This document shows, piece by piece, positions 26,232-34,787 of a stretch of DNA of 64,000 bases. Source of the DNA: Halorarum halophilum (GTDB lineage Archaea; Halobacteriota; Halobacteria; Halobacteriales; Haloferacaceae); contig NZ_CP058529.1 in NCBI RefSeq assembly GCF_013401515.1, forward strand, positions 1,550,001 through 1,614,000, in the 5' to 3' direction. A program made the position numbers and the translations under genes. The notes under the pieces are model-generated. The model made no database searches and was not told where the DNA came from. It saw nothing but the letters and a program-made list of their open reading frames with translations. Each line of letters starts with the position of its first letter. Position 1 is the stretch's first letter.

Positions 26232-27296
26232 ATGCGAATCGGGTTCCTCTGTAACCCCATCGCGGGCATGGGCGGCCGGGTCGGCCTGAAGGGGACCGAC
26301 GGGAAGGTCGCCGAGGCGCGTGCCCGCGGCGCCGAGCCCCGCGCCCCGGAGCGCGCTCGCCGCGCCCTGACGGCCCTCCGCGAACGCGCCCCCGACGTCG
26401 ACCTGCTCGCGTGGGGGGAGCCGATGGGCGCGACGGAGGCCCGCGAGGCGGGGTTCGACCCGGAGGTCCTCGGCGCGCCGGACGGCGAGGAGACGGGACC
26501 AGCCGACACCCGGGCAGCCGTCGAGGCGTTCCAGAATGCCGACGCGGATCTGGTGCTTTTCGTCGGCGGCGATGGCACCGCCGCGGACGTCGCCGAGGCG
26601 CTCGAGGGGAGTCGGACGCCGATGCTCGGCGTCCCAGCGGGCGTGAAGGTGTACTCCTCCGTCTTCGCCGTCTCGCCGGAGGACGCCGCGTACGTCGCCG
26701 CCACCTTCGAGCGGGCCGAACGCCGCGAGGTGATGGACATCGACGAGGACGACTACCGCGAGGGCGAGGTGAACCCCGAACTCCGGGCGGTCGCGTTCGT
26801 CCCCGTCGCCGACCGGCTCCAGTCCTCGAAGCAGCTCGGCGGCGGCACCGTCGACGCTCTCGCCGAGGGTGTCGCGGACGACGTCCGCGCGAGCCCCGAC
26901 CGGACCTGGGTGCTCGGTCCGGGCTCGACGGTCGGCGCCGTCAAGGAGGAGCTCGGCTTCGAGGGCTCGCCCATCGGCGTCGACGTGTACCGGGACGGGG
27001 AAGTGCTGGTGGCGGACGCAAGCGAGTCGGAGATCCTCTCGTCGCTCGGCGAGGACAACGTCATCGTGGTCACCCCGATCGGCGGACAGGGGTTCGTGTT
27101 CGGCCGCGGCAACCCCCAGCTCTCGCCCACCGTGATCCGCGAGTGCGAGGTCGAGATCGTCGCCTCGCGGGACAAGCTCGACGACCTGCGCGTCCTCCGC
27201 GTCGACACCGACGACCCCGAACTCGACGAGTCGCTCCGCGGCTGGGTGAAGGTGCGCGTCGGCAAATTCGAGCGGCGGATGATGAAGATCGTCTGA
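26232..27296 (+). CDS. ATP-NAD kinase family protein (COG3199 type)
   Basis: A 354-residue protein with the NAD/diacylglycerol kinase fold: an N-terminal GFLCNPIAGMGGRVGLKGTDG (4-24) and the phosphate-binding GGDGTA motif (112-117), followed by GVPAGVKVYSSVFA. The second half resembles the C-terminal domain of COG3199 proteins (VLGPGSTVGAVKEEL; TPIGGQGFVFGRGNPQLSP). It is longer than true NAD kinases, so the substrate may be a related nucleotide or lipid; the family is only loosely defined. Confidence 0.87.
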   Translation: MRIGFLCNPIAGMGGRVGLKGTDGKVAEARARGAEPRAPERARRALTALRERAPDVDLLAWGEPMGATEAREAGFDPEVLGAPDGEETGPADTRAAVEAFQNADADLVLFVGGDGTAADVAEALEGSRTPMLGVPAGVKVYSSVFAVSPEDAAYVAATFERAERREVMDIDEDDYREGEVNPELRAVAFVPVADRLQSSKQLGGGTVDALAEGVADDVRASPDRTWVLGPGSTVGAVKEELGFEGSPIGVDVYRDGEVLVADASESEILSSLGEDNVIVVTPIGGQGFVFGRGNPQLSPTVIRECEVEIVASRDKLDDLRVLRVDTDDPELDESLRGWVKVRVGKFERRMMKIV

Positions 27297-27452
27297 ACCC
27301 GGAGGTGGGGGCGGGAGCGTTCGGGTCGAGCTCACAGCGTGGTTCGGGCTCAAGGTGGGGCTTCGTGGGTGGAGTTGTCACTAGAGGTTCGGCTCGAGCG
27401 TATAATGAACATAGGAACAAGGTTAAGGTCGACCAAGGGGTATCCCCTCGAC

Positions 27453-28484
27453 ATGGAAACCCGTAAGGTCCAGCGATTGGGCCCCTCCACGCTGGCGATG
27501 ACGCTGCCGGCCGAGTGGGCCAAGGAGCACAACGTGGAGAAGGGCGACGAGGTGTCGCTCCGGATGGGCGGCAAGGGGACGCTCACCGTGCTCCCGGAGT
27601 CCGCGAGCACCGAGGACGCCGAGGCGACGCTCCACGCGGACAACCTCGACGCGGACGCGCTCGAACGGGCCATCCTCGCACAGTACGTGCTCGGCCGCCG
27701 CGTCATCAACATCACCACGAAGGAGGGCGCGCTCGACTCCGACCACATCAACGCGGTCTACAAGGCCGAGACCCAGCTCATGGGCCTCGGCGTCATCGAG
27801 GAGACGCCCGAGAACATCGCCATCCGCTGTTCGGTCGACCCAGAGGACTTCACGCTCGACAACCTCCTCCAGCGGCTGGAGAACACCGGCTCGACGATGC
27901 GCGGCGAGGCCGTGAAGGCGCTCGCGCACGGCAACCCCGACCTCGCCCAGCGGGCGCTCAACCGGGAGCGACAGGCGAACAAGATCTTCGTCCTGCTGCT
28001 CAGGCTCATCTTCACGGCCTACCAGAACCCGAACCTCGCCCGCGCGGTGGGGCTCGACTCGGGCTTCCCGCTCATCGGCTACCGCTCGGTGGCGAAGAAC
28101 CTCGAACTCATCGCGGACAACGCCGAGGACATCGCGGAGATCGTCATGGAGGCGGAGGACCACACGCTCGACGTCGACTCCGCCACGATGCGGAAGATCC
28201 GCGAGGTCACCGACCAGGTGGACGACATCACCGCGATGGCCGTGGAGTCCGTCGTCCAGCGCGACTACTCGCTCACCATCGAGGTGCGCTACCTGTTCCG
28301 CGAGCTGAAGGACCGCGAGCAGGACATCCTCACCGACCTCCCCGAGATGGACAACGAGAAGCTCCTCCGCGTGCGCGAGGTTCTGGTGAGCCTGCAGGAG
28401 ACCGCACAGTACGCGATGCGCATCGCGGAGGTCGCGGCGAACCTCTCGCTGAACGAGGAGAACGAACACGTCAGCATCGTCTGA
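27453..28484 (+). CDS. phoU: PhoU-type phosphate uptake regulator with AbrB-like N-terminus
   Basis: A 343-residue protein. Residues 1-50 (METRKVQRLGPSTLAMTLPAEWAKEHNV) form a SpoVT/AbrB-like DNA-binding fold, and about 95-330 form two PhoU helical bundles with repeated E/D-x3-D metal-binding helices. Haloarchaea use this fused form as a transcription regulator of phosphate uptake. I chose ATG 27453. An in-frame ATG at 27405 overlaps a tataatg stretch (27401-27407), and ggttaagg (27421-27428) fits the TATA spacing for 27453. No pst genes are in the window. Confidence 0.88.
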   Translation: METRKVQRLGPSTLAMTLPAEWAKEHNVEKGDEVSLRMGGKGTLTVLPESASTEDAEATLHADNLDADALERAILAQYVLGRRVINITTKEGALDSDHINAVYKAETQLMGLGVIEETPENIAIRCSVDPEDFTLDNLLQRLENTGSTMRGEAVKALAHGNPDLAQRALNRERQANKIFVLLLRLIFTAYQNPNLARAVGLDSGFPLIGYRSVAKNLELIADNAEDIAEIVMEAEDHTLDVDSATMRKIREVTDQVDDITAMAVESVVQRDYSLTIEVRYLFRELKDREQDILTDLPEMDNEKLLRVREVLVSLQETAQYAMRIAEVAANLSLNEENEHVSIV

Positions 28485-28607
28485 GCGTCGACGGAACGGC
28501 GATCGCGACGCGAGGAGGCGCGGTCGAGGGACCGAACGCCGACGGAGCCGAATCGTTCGACGGACCGGTCGCGTCGACGGCTACCGTCCCCTGCTTCTCC
28601 GGGCCCG

Positions 28608-29057
28608 TTACCGGTCCCCCTCGCTCTCCTTCCGCGCCGTCAGCGGGTTCCGGCGTTCGATCGAACAGTCGAAGCCGGGGTGCTCCGCGAAGTGGCGGAT
28701 CAGCATGTGCCGGCGCGACCCGGTGATCCCGGTCCGGCCAACCTCCTCGGCGGAGAACTCCGCCGGCAGGCGGTCGTACAGCCGGCGCAGCTCGTCGAAG
28801 GAGGAGAACACCTTCGCGTTCCCCGCCGAGTCGGCCGCCTTTCTGGAGACGACGTAGCTGCCGTCCGTGCGGTACTCGCCGACGGTCCGGAAGAACTCCC
28901 GGCGCTCCGTCAGCGCGTCGCCGATGGCGTCCTGCAGGTTGGCGGCGGCGTCCCTGCTCAGTTCGCAGGTCCGCCCGTCGACGTCGACCAGGATCGCGTC
29001 GCCATCGGTGGTTACGGCTACGTTACCGTCCGAGAACTCGATCAGGAGCGGTGATAC
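28608..29057 (-). CDS. haloarchaeal DUF7528-type protein, start codon unclear
   Basis: The reading frame runs to 29114 (TTG). The visible protein core starts near VSPLLIEFSDGNVAV. A TATA-like ctttat (29093-29098, minus) would place the transcript start near 29065-29070, downstream of the TTG. No in-frame ATG or GTG follows until deep in the gene; the first plausible codon at 29057 is GTA. The coordinates given mark the confident protein region (~149 residues). The C-terminal half has KVFSSFDELRRLYDRLPAEF, then TGITGSRRHMLIRHFAEHP, a helix pattern that could bind DNA or protein. No enzyme motif. The true start may be TTG 29114 or an unusual codon. Confidence 0.6.
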   Translation of the reverse strand, partial: VSPLLIEFSDGNVAVTTDGDAILVDVDGRTCELSRDAAANLQDAIGDALTERREFFRTVGEYRTDGSYVVSRKAADSAGNAKVFSSFDELRRLYDRLPAEFSAEEVGRTGITGSRRHMLIRHFAEHPGFDCSIERRNPLTARKESEGDR

Positions 29058-29179
29058 TCCGAGACATACTACGCCCTGATGCCGCGGAGGATAAAGCCCT
29101 GTCGGCGGGTGCAAATAGCGGGGTGTGCGTGATCGGCTCCGAAGAGGTCACGGGAGAACGGCGGCGGGAGAAGATGGTC

Positions 29180-30394
29180 TCAGTTACCGCCCGACGAGGC
29201 GACCGCGGACCGACGGTCCGAGAGCAGGCCGTCGTCCTCGGTGGTCGTGGTCCCGCCGGGGGTCGCCGTCTGCGATTCGGTTCCGGTCGACGTCGACCCG
29301 TCGTCCGGCGCGTCGGTCGGTGTTCCGGCCGGAGCGTCCGTCGCGCCGCCGTCCCCGGTACCGGCGTCGTCGGAGTCCCCGCCGTCCGGGTCGCTCGCGT
29401 CGTCGGATCCCTCACTCGATCCGCCGTCGCTCTCGTTCTTCGTCCCGAACACGTCGGTCTCCATCGTCTCGGTGAACTCGTCGAGCTTCACGCGCTGCTC
29501 GCCCGCCCCAGCCGCCGAGAGGTCGAACGTCAGGAACAGCTCCATCCGGAGCTCGGTCACCTGGTTCCGCTCGAGGTGCGAGACCCACCACTCGTCGAGT
29601 CGCTGGGTGTCGATCCGTGTCGTCGCCTCGACGGGGACCGTCTCCCCGGGCGGAATCGTCGTCGTGCGGCCCGCCTCGCCGTCGCCGACGTCGACGCCGT
29701 TCATCGTGATGTTGTAGCCGAGCGACGAGAGGGTGATCGGGTAAGCCTTCGGGTTGTGGAGGAACAGCGTCATCCGGATCTCGGTCGTCTCCTCGTCGAC
29801 GGTCCCCCACGACGCGTCCGTCCGCTCGAGGATCATCACGGGGTTGGTCACCGCGGCGGCGTCCGCCTCGATCGGCTGGGACTCGTTCGTCCGGAACGCG
29901 CCGATCAGGTTCGTGTCGATGTCGCGGCTCACCTGGGGTGCCCCGAACGTCCGCCCGAGGAGCGAGGAGTGGACGCTCGCGTCCACTTCGAGGTCCGTGT
30001 GCTCGTCGTTCGAGACGTGGCTCACCCACCACTCCGGGATCTTCGAGTTGTTCATCCCCGTCTCGAACGTCAGCGTGCTGTTGCCCGCCCCGATCTCGAC
30101 TCCCTCCTTCGTCCCCTCGGCCATCCGGACGTCGTTCATCCTGACGGCGTAGTCCACTGTCGTCCCGCCGAGCCGGACGTCGATCGGGTTGGGGTTGCGG
30201 ACGACCATGTCCGTCCGGATCGTCGACGTCTCGTCGGTCACCTCGCCGAACCGATTCTCGACGGCGACGACCGACGGCGCGCCGACGAGCCCGAGCGCGA
30301 AGGCGGCCCCTACCGAGCCGACCAGCACGACGGCGACGACGGCGACGACCTTGACGATCGAGAGCGCCGAGACGAGTCCGCGCGTGTCGCTCAT
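29180..30394 (-). CDS. LEA type 2 (WHy domain) membrane-anchored protein
   Basis: A 404-residue protein with one N-terminal membrane segment (about 9-35) then two LEA-2/WHy repeats, recognised by VVRNPNPIDVRLGG (~67-80) and LFLHNPKAYPITLSS (~200-214). Each repeat ends with a strand before a WWVSH word (EWWVSHVSNDEH; EWWVSHLERNQV). The tail after ~305 is a low-complexity Asp/Ser/Thr-rich stretch, probably disordered. WHy proteins in plants and archaea are linked to desiccation or stress tolerance. TATA-like tttaatt (30419-30425, minus) sits 25-31 bases before ATG 30394; an in-frame start at 30499 lies upstream of it. Confidence 0.8.
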   Translation of the reverse strand: MSDTRGLVSALSIVKVVAVVAVVLVGSVGAAFALGLVGAPSVVAVENRFGEVTDETSTIRTDMVVRNPNPIDVRLGGTTVDYAVRMNDVRMAEGTKEGVEIGAGNSTLTFETGMNNSKIPEWWVSHVSNDEHTDLEVDASVHSSLLGRTFGAPQVSRDIDTNLIGAFRTNESQPIEADAAAVTNPVMILERTDASWGTVDEETTEIRMTLFLHNPKAYPITLSSLGYNITMNGVDVGDGEAGRTTTIPPGETVPVEATTRIDTQRLDEWWVSHLERNQVTELRMELFLTFDLSAAGAGEQRVKLDEFTETMETDVFGTKNESDGGSSEGSDDASDPDGGDSDDAGTGDGGATDAPAGTPTDAPDDGSTSTGTESQTATPGGTTTTEDDGLLSDRRSAVASSGGN

Positions 30395-30536
30395 GGGCGG
30401 GGGCTCTCGCTCCCCCCAATTAAACCGAGCGTTCCCCGACTGGGACGACGGAATCCGGCGGGGACGGCGGATCGGGCGCGCCGTTCGACCCCGCCGCAAT
30501 CGGGCGAACTAAGTGCACACCGGCGGAGTCCCGGGT

Positions 30537-30722
30537 ATGGCAACCGAATCCGTCTCCTCCGACATGGGAACCGGGCTGGCCATCGTGTTCGGTGCGGTCG
30601 CGACGGTCGGCGTCGGGTTCATGCTCGCCGGGGGGAGCCAGCAGGTGATGGCCTGGGGCTTCGCGCTCGCGATGCTCGCGGGGGCGCTCTCGGTCAGCGC
30701 CGTCCACCTGTACGACGCCTAG
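30537..30722 (+). CDS. small two-helix membrane protein
   Basis: A 61-residue protein from ATG 30537 with two hydrophobic helices (about 10-28 and 35-55) joined by GGSQQ. A GTG at 30513 is possible but adds only a non-conserved-looking leader. No known function. It lies 81 bases before the wHTH gene on the same strand. Confidence 0.65.
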   Translation: MATESVSSDMGTGLAIVFGAVATVGVGFMLAGGSQQVMAWGFALAMLAGALSVSAVHLYDA

Positions 30723-30803
30723 GAACCCGACGACTACCGGACGCCGTAACCGCTCCGTAAAGCGTTAAGCACGCTCGTCCCGTACGGGGCGACGAGACCA
30801 GCG

Positions 30804-31028
30804 ATGACGGACTACACATCCGAGGAGAAGCGGATTCTCGCGTACCTCCGAGACAGCGTCTCGCGGGGTGAGGAGTACTTCCGCGCGAAGAACATCGCGG
30901 AGGCGATCGGCCTGTCGTCCAAGCAGGTCGGCTCGCGGCTCCCGCACCTCGCGGAGAAGTCCGACGAGATGGACATCGAGAAGTGGGGTCGCGCCCGTTC
31001 GACCACCTGGCGCGTCGAACTGGCCTGA
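30804..31028 (+). CDS. DUF7123-type winged-helix protein
   Basis: A 74-residue protein whose sequence fits a small winged helix: EEKRILAYLRDSVSRGEEYF, then recognition helix NIAEAIGLSSKQVGSRLPHLAEK, then a strand-rich end WGRARSTTWRVELA. Likely binds DNA as a small transcription regulator; haloarchaea carry it as a conserved stand-alone gene. Upstream gtaaagcgttaag (30756-30768) may hold its TATA core. Confidence 0.75.
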   Translation: MTDYTSEEKRILAYLRDSVSRGEEYFRAKNIAEAIGLSSKQVGSRLPHLAEKSDEMDIEKWGRARSTTWRVELA

Positions 31029-31251
31029 TCCGGACCCCGCAAGCACGTCCGACCACCCGTCATCACCCGCGCGTACCCCTTCCCCGTCCGACCAGTCGCC
31101 TGCCAGTTCCCGCTCGAACCGCCCGCCCACAGCTCCGAGGTCGTCCGTCATCGACCCGACCGAGCCGTTCCCCGTCCCCGACCCGGCAGTCCCCCGTCCG
31201 TTGACGGAACCCACCGACTTTTTCGCCTGCCGCCCAAAAGCCGAGATACTC

Positions 31252-31677
31252 ATGACCATGCGCGTTCGCCGGGCGTTCGTCTTCGACGCGCCGCCCGAGG
31301 ACATCTGGGCGTTCATCGCCGATCCCGCGAAACGCGCCGGCGCCATCAGCGTCGTCGACGACTACGAGGTCCACGACGCCGGCGACGCGACCTGGCACGT
31401 CCGCCTCCCGATCCCCATGATGCGGTCGACCATCGCCGTCGAGACGAGGGAGGTCGAGCGCGACCCGCCGAGACACGTGAAGTTCGTCGGCACCTCCGCC
31501 GCGTTCCGGGTTACCGGCGAACACACCGTCGAGGCGGTCGACGGCGGGACCCGCCTCGACAACGAGTTCGTCGTCGACGGGAAGCTCCCGGGCGTCGAGC
31601 GCTTCTTCGAGCGGAACTTCGAACGGGAGCTCGACAACCTCGAGGCGGCCCTCCGCGCGGAGGTGGGCGTCGCGTGA
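31252..31677 (+). CDS. SRPBCC (START-like) domain protein
   Basis: A 141-residue protein with the helix-grip pattern: VRRAFVFDAPPEDIWAFIADP at the start, alternating strands through residue ~115, and the long C-terminal helix FFERNFERELDNLEAALRAE. Such folds bind hydrophobic ligands in a central cavity. A second in-frame ATG (31258) is equally possible. Its stop overlaps the next gene's GTG start by 4 bases, so the pair is translated together. Confidence 0.85.
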   Translation: MTMRVRRAFVFDAPPEDIWAFIADPAKRAGAISVVDDYEVHDAGDATWHVRLPIPMMRSTIAVETREVERDPPRHVKFVGTSAAFRVTGEHTVEAVDGGTRLDNEFVVDGKLPGVERFFERNFERELDNLEAALRAEVGVA

Positions 31678-32486
31678 AGCTCGCGCTCGCGCAACTGGGC
31701 GTCGAGGCCACCGACCTCGACGGGAACCTGGACCGCGCACTCGCCGCCATCGACGCGGCGACGGCGCGGGACGCGGACCTCCTCGCGCTCCCGGAGCTCT
31801 GGAACGTCGGCTACTTCTCGTTCGACGCCTATCCGCGCGCGGCCGAGTCCATCACGGGGTCCACGCTGTCGGAGCTCTCCGACGCGGCCGCAGAACGCGG
31901 CCTGGCGTTGCTCGCCGGCAGCATCGTCGAGGACCTCGCCGCCTCCGCCGACGCTGGCGTCGACGTCCCCGAACCCGAGGGGCTGGCGAACACGGCGGTC
32001 CTGTTCGACGCCGACGGCGAGCGCCGCGCGGTGTACCGGAAACACCACCTGTTCGGCTACGAGTCGGCCGAGACCCGCCTGCTCACGCCCGGCGAGGCGC
32101 TCCCCGTCGTGGACATGTTCGGCTTCGGCATCGGCGCCATCACGTGCTACGACCTGCGCTTCCCCGAGCAGTTCCGCGCGCTGACGGACGCCGGCGCCAC
32201 GCTCGTGCTCGTGCCGAGCGCGTGGCCGTACCCGCGGGTCGAGCACTGGGAGACGCTCCCGCGGGCACGGGCGGTCGAGAACCTGGCGTACGTCGCGACG
32301 GTGAACGGCGCGGGGGCGTTCGAGGACGCGGAACTGCTCGGGCGCTCGACGGTGTACGACCCGTGGGGAACGACGATCGCCTCGACCGACGACGAACCCG
32401 CGCTCGTCACGGCAGAGATCGATCCCGGCCGGGTCGAGCGCGTGCGCGAGGAGTTCCCCGCGCTTCGGGACCGGCGGGACTACTGA
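31674..32486 (+). CDS. carbon-nitrogen (nitrilase-superfamily) hydrolase
   Basis: A 270-residue hydrolase starting at GTG 31674. The catalytic triad is intact: Glu41 in ALPELW, Lys123 in YRKHHLFGYES and Cys158 in ITCYDLRFPE. The motif set is closest to omega-amidase/Nit2-like members, which deamidate alpha-ketoglutaramate or similar small amides. The preceding SRPBCC gene overlaps it; a functional link is inferred only from coupling. Confidence 0.9.
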   Translation: MKLALAQLGVEATDLDGNLDRALAAIDAATARDADLLALPELWNVGYFSFDAYPRAAESITGSTLSELSDAAAERGLALLAGSIVEDLAASADAGVDVPEPEGLANTAVLFDADGERRAVYRKHHLFGYESAETRLLTPGEALPVVDMFGFGIGAITCYDLRFPEQFRALTDAGATLVLVPSAWPYPRVEHWETLPRARAVENLAYVATVNGAGAFEDAELLGRSTVYDPWGTTIASTDDEPALVTAEIDPGRVERVREEFPALRDRRDY

Positions 32487-32510
32487 GAACCGGGCGCCCC
32501 AGGGGGCACG

Positions 32511-32756
32511 TTACTCCACGTAGTGGACGAAGACCCGGCGACGGTTGCCGAGCGCGTCACAGAGCCGCTCGCGCTCGTCCGGCGGGAGGTCGAGGTGTGC
32601 GAGCGGAACCCGTTCGACGGCGATCAGACGGCCGTCCGGGTCCTCGTCGATGACCTCGCCGGGGTCGCCCAGCCGTTCGGTGCGGATGTACCGTCGAGGT
32701 TCGGCGAGGAGGCGGTCGGCGCCACCGAGGAGCGCGTCGGCCCGCAGCCGTGGCAT
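32511..32756 (-). CDS. small acidic/basic haloarchaeal protein, function unknown
   Basis: An 81-residue protein with no known motif, rich in Arg and Asp. It reads as beta-like segments YIRTERLGDPGEVIDEDPDG then RLIAVERVPLAHLDLPPDERERL, ending RRVFVHYVE. It is placed convergent to the nitrilase gene with a 24-base gap. Coding bias is like its neighbours, so I keep it. Confidence 0.6.
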   Translation of the reverse strand: MPRLRADALLGGADRLLAEPRRYIRTERLGDPGEVIDEDPDGRLIAVERVPLAHLDLPPDERERLCDALGNRRRVFVHYVE

Positions 32757-33052
32757 GACACTGCCTTCGCGGCGGGCGGCATAGCCCTTCCGCCGACGGC
32801 ACCGCTCGCCGTCCCGGAGGGTTTATCTGTGACAGCGCGCTACGGACGTGTGCCGACGAAACGACGCTTTTCTCGTCGTGACTCGGCAAACCAACAAACC
32901 GCCACCCGCGCCGACACCGCCGTGCTGACCGCACACGGCTGCGCCGCGAATCCGGGGATCGCGGCGCGAGTTCCGCGCGCCACTCCCACCTTCGCCTTTC
33001 GTTTCACCGTACCGTCACCGTTCGCGAGCGCCGGGAGTACCGTCGTTCCTGC

Positions 33053-34141
33053 TCAGTTTCGAACGTCGACGCGTGAGCCAGTCTCCGCCGATTCGAGAAC
33101 AGCCGTCATCGTCCGCATGTCGACGAGGCCGTCCTCCCCGTCCGACTCGATCTCGCCGCCGGTGAGGACGGCGTTCGCGAAGTAGTCGAACTCCTCGCGG
33201 GTCTCGTTCGCGCCGACGCCGACGAGTCGTACCCGTCCGGCTTTCGTCTCCACCATGATGTCCCGGTCCTCGGTGGATCCGAACGCCGGGTCGACGACGA
33301 CGCGCCCGTGGGTCCCCTGCACCGTCAGCCTCGTCGTGGTGTACCCGGAGAACGACGCCGAGAAGTTCCCGACGTACTCGCCGAAGTCGACGCTGAAGTC
33401 CGAGTGTTCGTCCACCTCGGCGAACGCCTCGCCCGTCGAACGGGTGTCGCCCCAGGCGGCCACCGGGTCGCTGTCGAACAGGAACCGCACCGTGTTGAGC
33501 GGGTAGATGCCGAGGTCGAACAGCGCGCCGGCGCCCGCGAGTTCGGGGTCGAGGCGCCACTGGTCGGGGCCGCGCTCGCCGTCGAGCGCGGGGTAGGTGA
33601 AGTCGCCGAACGCCCGCTGGGGCTCGCCGATGCCGCCGCCCCGGAGGAACTCGCGGAGGCGCCGAACGACCGGGGCGGCCTGCATCCGGTAGGCGGTCAT
33701 CAGGGGGACGCCCTCGTTCTCGCAGGCAGCGACCAGGCGCTCGGCGCGTTCGAGGGTAGCCTCCAGCGGCTTCTCGCAGATGACGGCCTTCCCCAGCCGC
33801 GCCGCCGTCTCGACGTGTGGGAGGTGGAGCCTGTTCGGCGTCGAGACGTAGACGGCGTCGTACTCGTCGACCGCCTGCCCCGCCGTGTACTCGTGGTAGT
33901 CGAGGGCGGTCGCCATGTACGTCTCCCCGAGTTCGGCGCGCTTCTCCGCGCTCCCACTGACGATGACGGTCGGTTCACAGTAGTCCGCGGTCGCGATGGC
34001 GGGGAGCGACACCGCCCGGGCGTGCCCGCCGCAGCCGACGACGGCTATCCGGAGCGTCCCCTCGGGGGAGTCGTCCCAGTCCCGCGCCACCGCGTCGGCG
34101 AACAGGTTCTCGAGCACGGGTGTATAGTCGATCCCGTCCAC
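33053..34141 (-). CDS. gfo6: Gfo/Idh/MocA oxidoreductase, D-xylose 1-dehydrogenase Gfo6-like
   Basis: A 362-residue NAD(P)-dependent enzyme. The Rossmann motif is IAVVGCGGHARAVSLPAI (~31-48), the family EKP motif is VICEKPLEA (~118-126; Lys is catalytic). The middle has DLGIYPLNTVRFLF, which carries the second conserved basic/aromatic catalytic region. Length and features match haloarchaeal D-xylose dehydrogenase, which makes xylonolactone/xylonate in the oxidative pentose pathway. The rest of that pathway is not next to it, except an aldehyde dehydrogenase 650 bases upstream. The 296-base gap 32757-33052 has no gene. Confidence 0.82.
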   Translation of the reverse strand: MDGIDYTPVLENLFADAVARDWDDSPEGTLRIAVVGCGGHARAVSLPAIATADYCEPTVIVSGSAEKRAELGETYMATALDYHEYTAGQAVDEYDAVYVSTPNRLHLPHVETAARLGKAVICEKPLEATLERAERLVAACENEGVPLMTAYRMQAAPVVRRLREFLRGGGIGEPQRAFGDFTYPALDGERGPDQWRLDPELAGAGALFDLGIYPLNTVRFLFDSDPVAAWGDTRSTGEAFAEVDEHSDFSVDFGEYVGNFSASFSGYTTTRLTVQGTHGRVVVDPAFGSTEDRDIMVETKAGRVRLVGVGANETREEFDYFANAVLTGGEIESDGEDGLVDMRTMTAVLESAETGSRVDVRN

Positions 34142-34787
34142 GAAAAGGGCGACGCCGGTGGAGAATCAGTTTCGAGAACCGGGACGGTAGAGTCAAGTGG
34201 TACGCAGGCTGCTCACGAAACGCCGCGAACCGGACCGCCGCAACGCCGCCGTCGGCGACGACTGGCGGTCCCGTCGAGCGCGTTCCCCAGCGCGTTCGAC
34301 ACTATCGTACCCACTCCGGGTCCGACTCGGTTCGGCTCGCGGGACGTCGGGACCTTTCCCGACGGCGCGGGGACGCGGGCGTTCCGCGGCGACGGCCTTC
34401 GGCCCATCCGCCGCGGGACTGGCGGTCCGGCTGCTCCCGCTCCCACTCCCGCATTCGGCCGCCACACCGGCGTCCCCGCGACACCGATACTGCGTGAGAC
34501 ACGCCATCCACTCCACGGGAGCGGCGGTGGGCGTCGTTCGCGTTTCGTACTGTTCCGACCGACCAATGTCCCCTCTCGGTGGTCGAACCTGGTTCACGAG
34601 CAACTGCCGTCGAGAACGAGGCGCTCCTGTTCGATTGCTATCCGGACGTAGTAGAGAGGATTAGCAGAACGGGGTTCGACGTGAGTTACCCACTTCGAAA
34701 CCGCTGGCCCGTCGACGGGTCGGACCACTGAGGCGTTCTCGCACTCCGGTCCCGTCCACGGCTCTAGTCGTGGTTCCCGGACTTACG
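34142..34787. other. 646-base intergenic region without a recognised gene
   Basis: Short reading frames here are Arg/Ser/Pro-rich and lack domain patterns. The only structure I see is a hairpin gtcgagcgcg ... gcgcgttcgac (34274-34302) and a T-poor body; AT-rich bits near 34655-34670 (gagaggattagcaga) are too weak to call a promoter. Possibly decayed DNA or a non-coding RNA. Confidence 0.4.

Noticed and set aside
34195-34664. Several overlapping frames in the large gap between gfo6 and the aldehyde dehydrogenase
   Set aside because: All Arg/Ser/Pro-rich and mutually exclusive; none resembles a protein.
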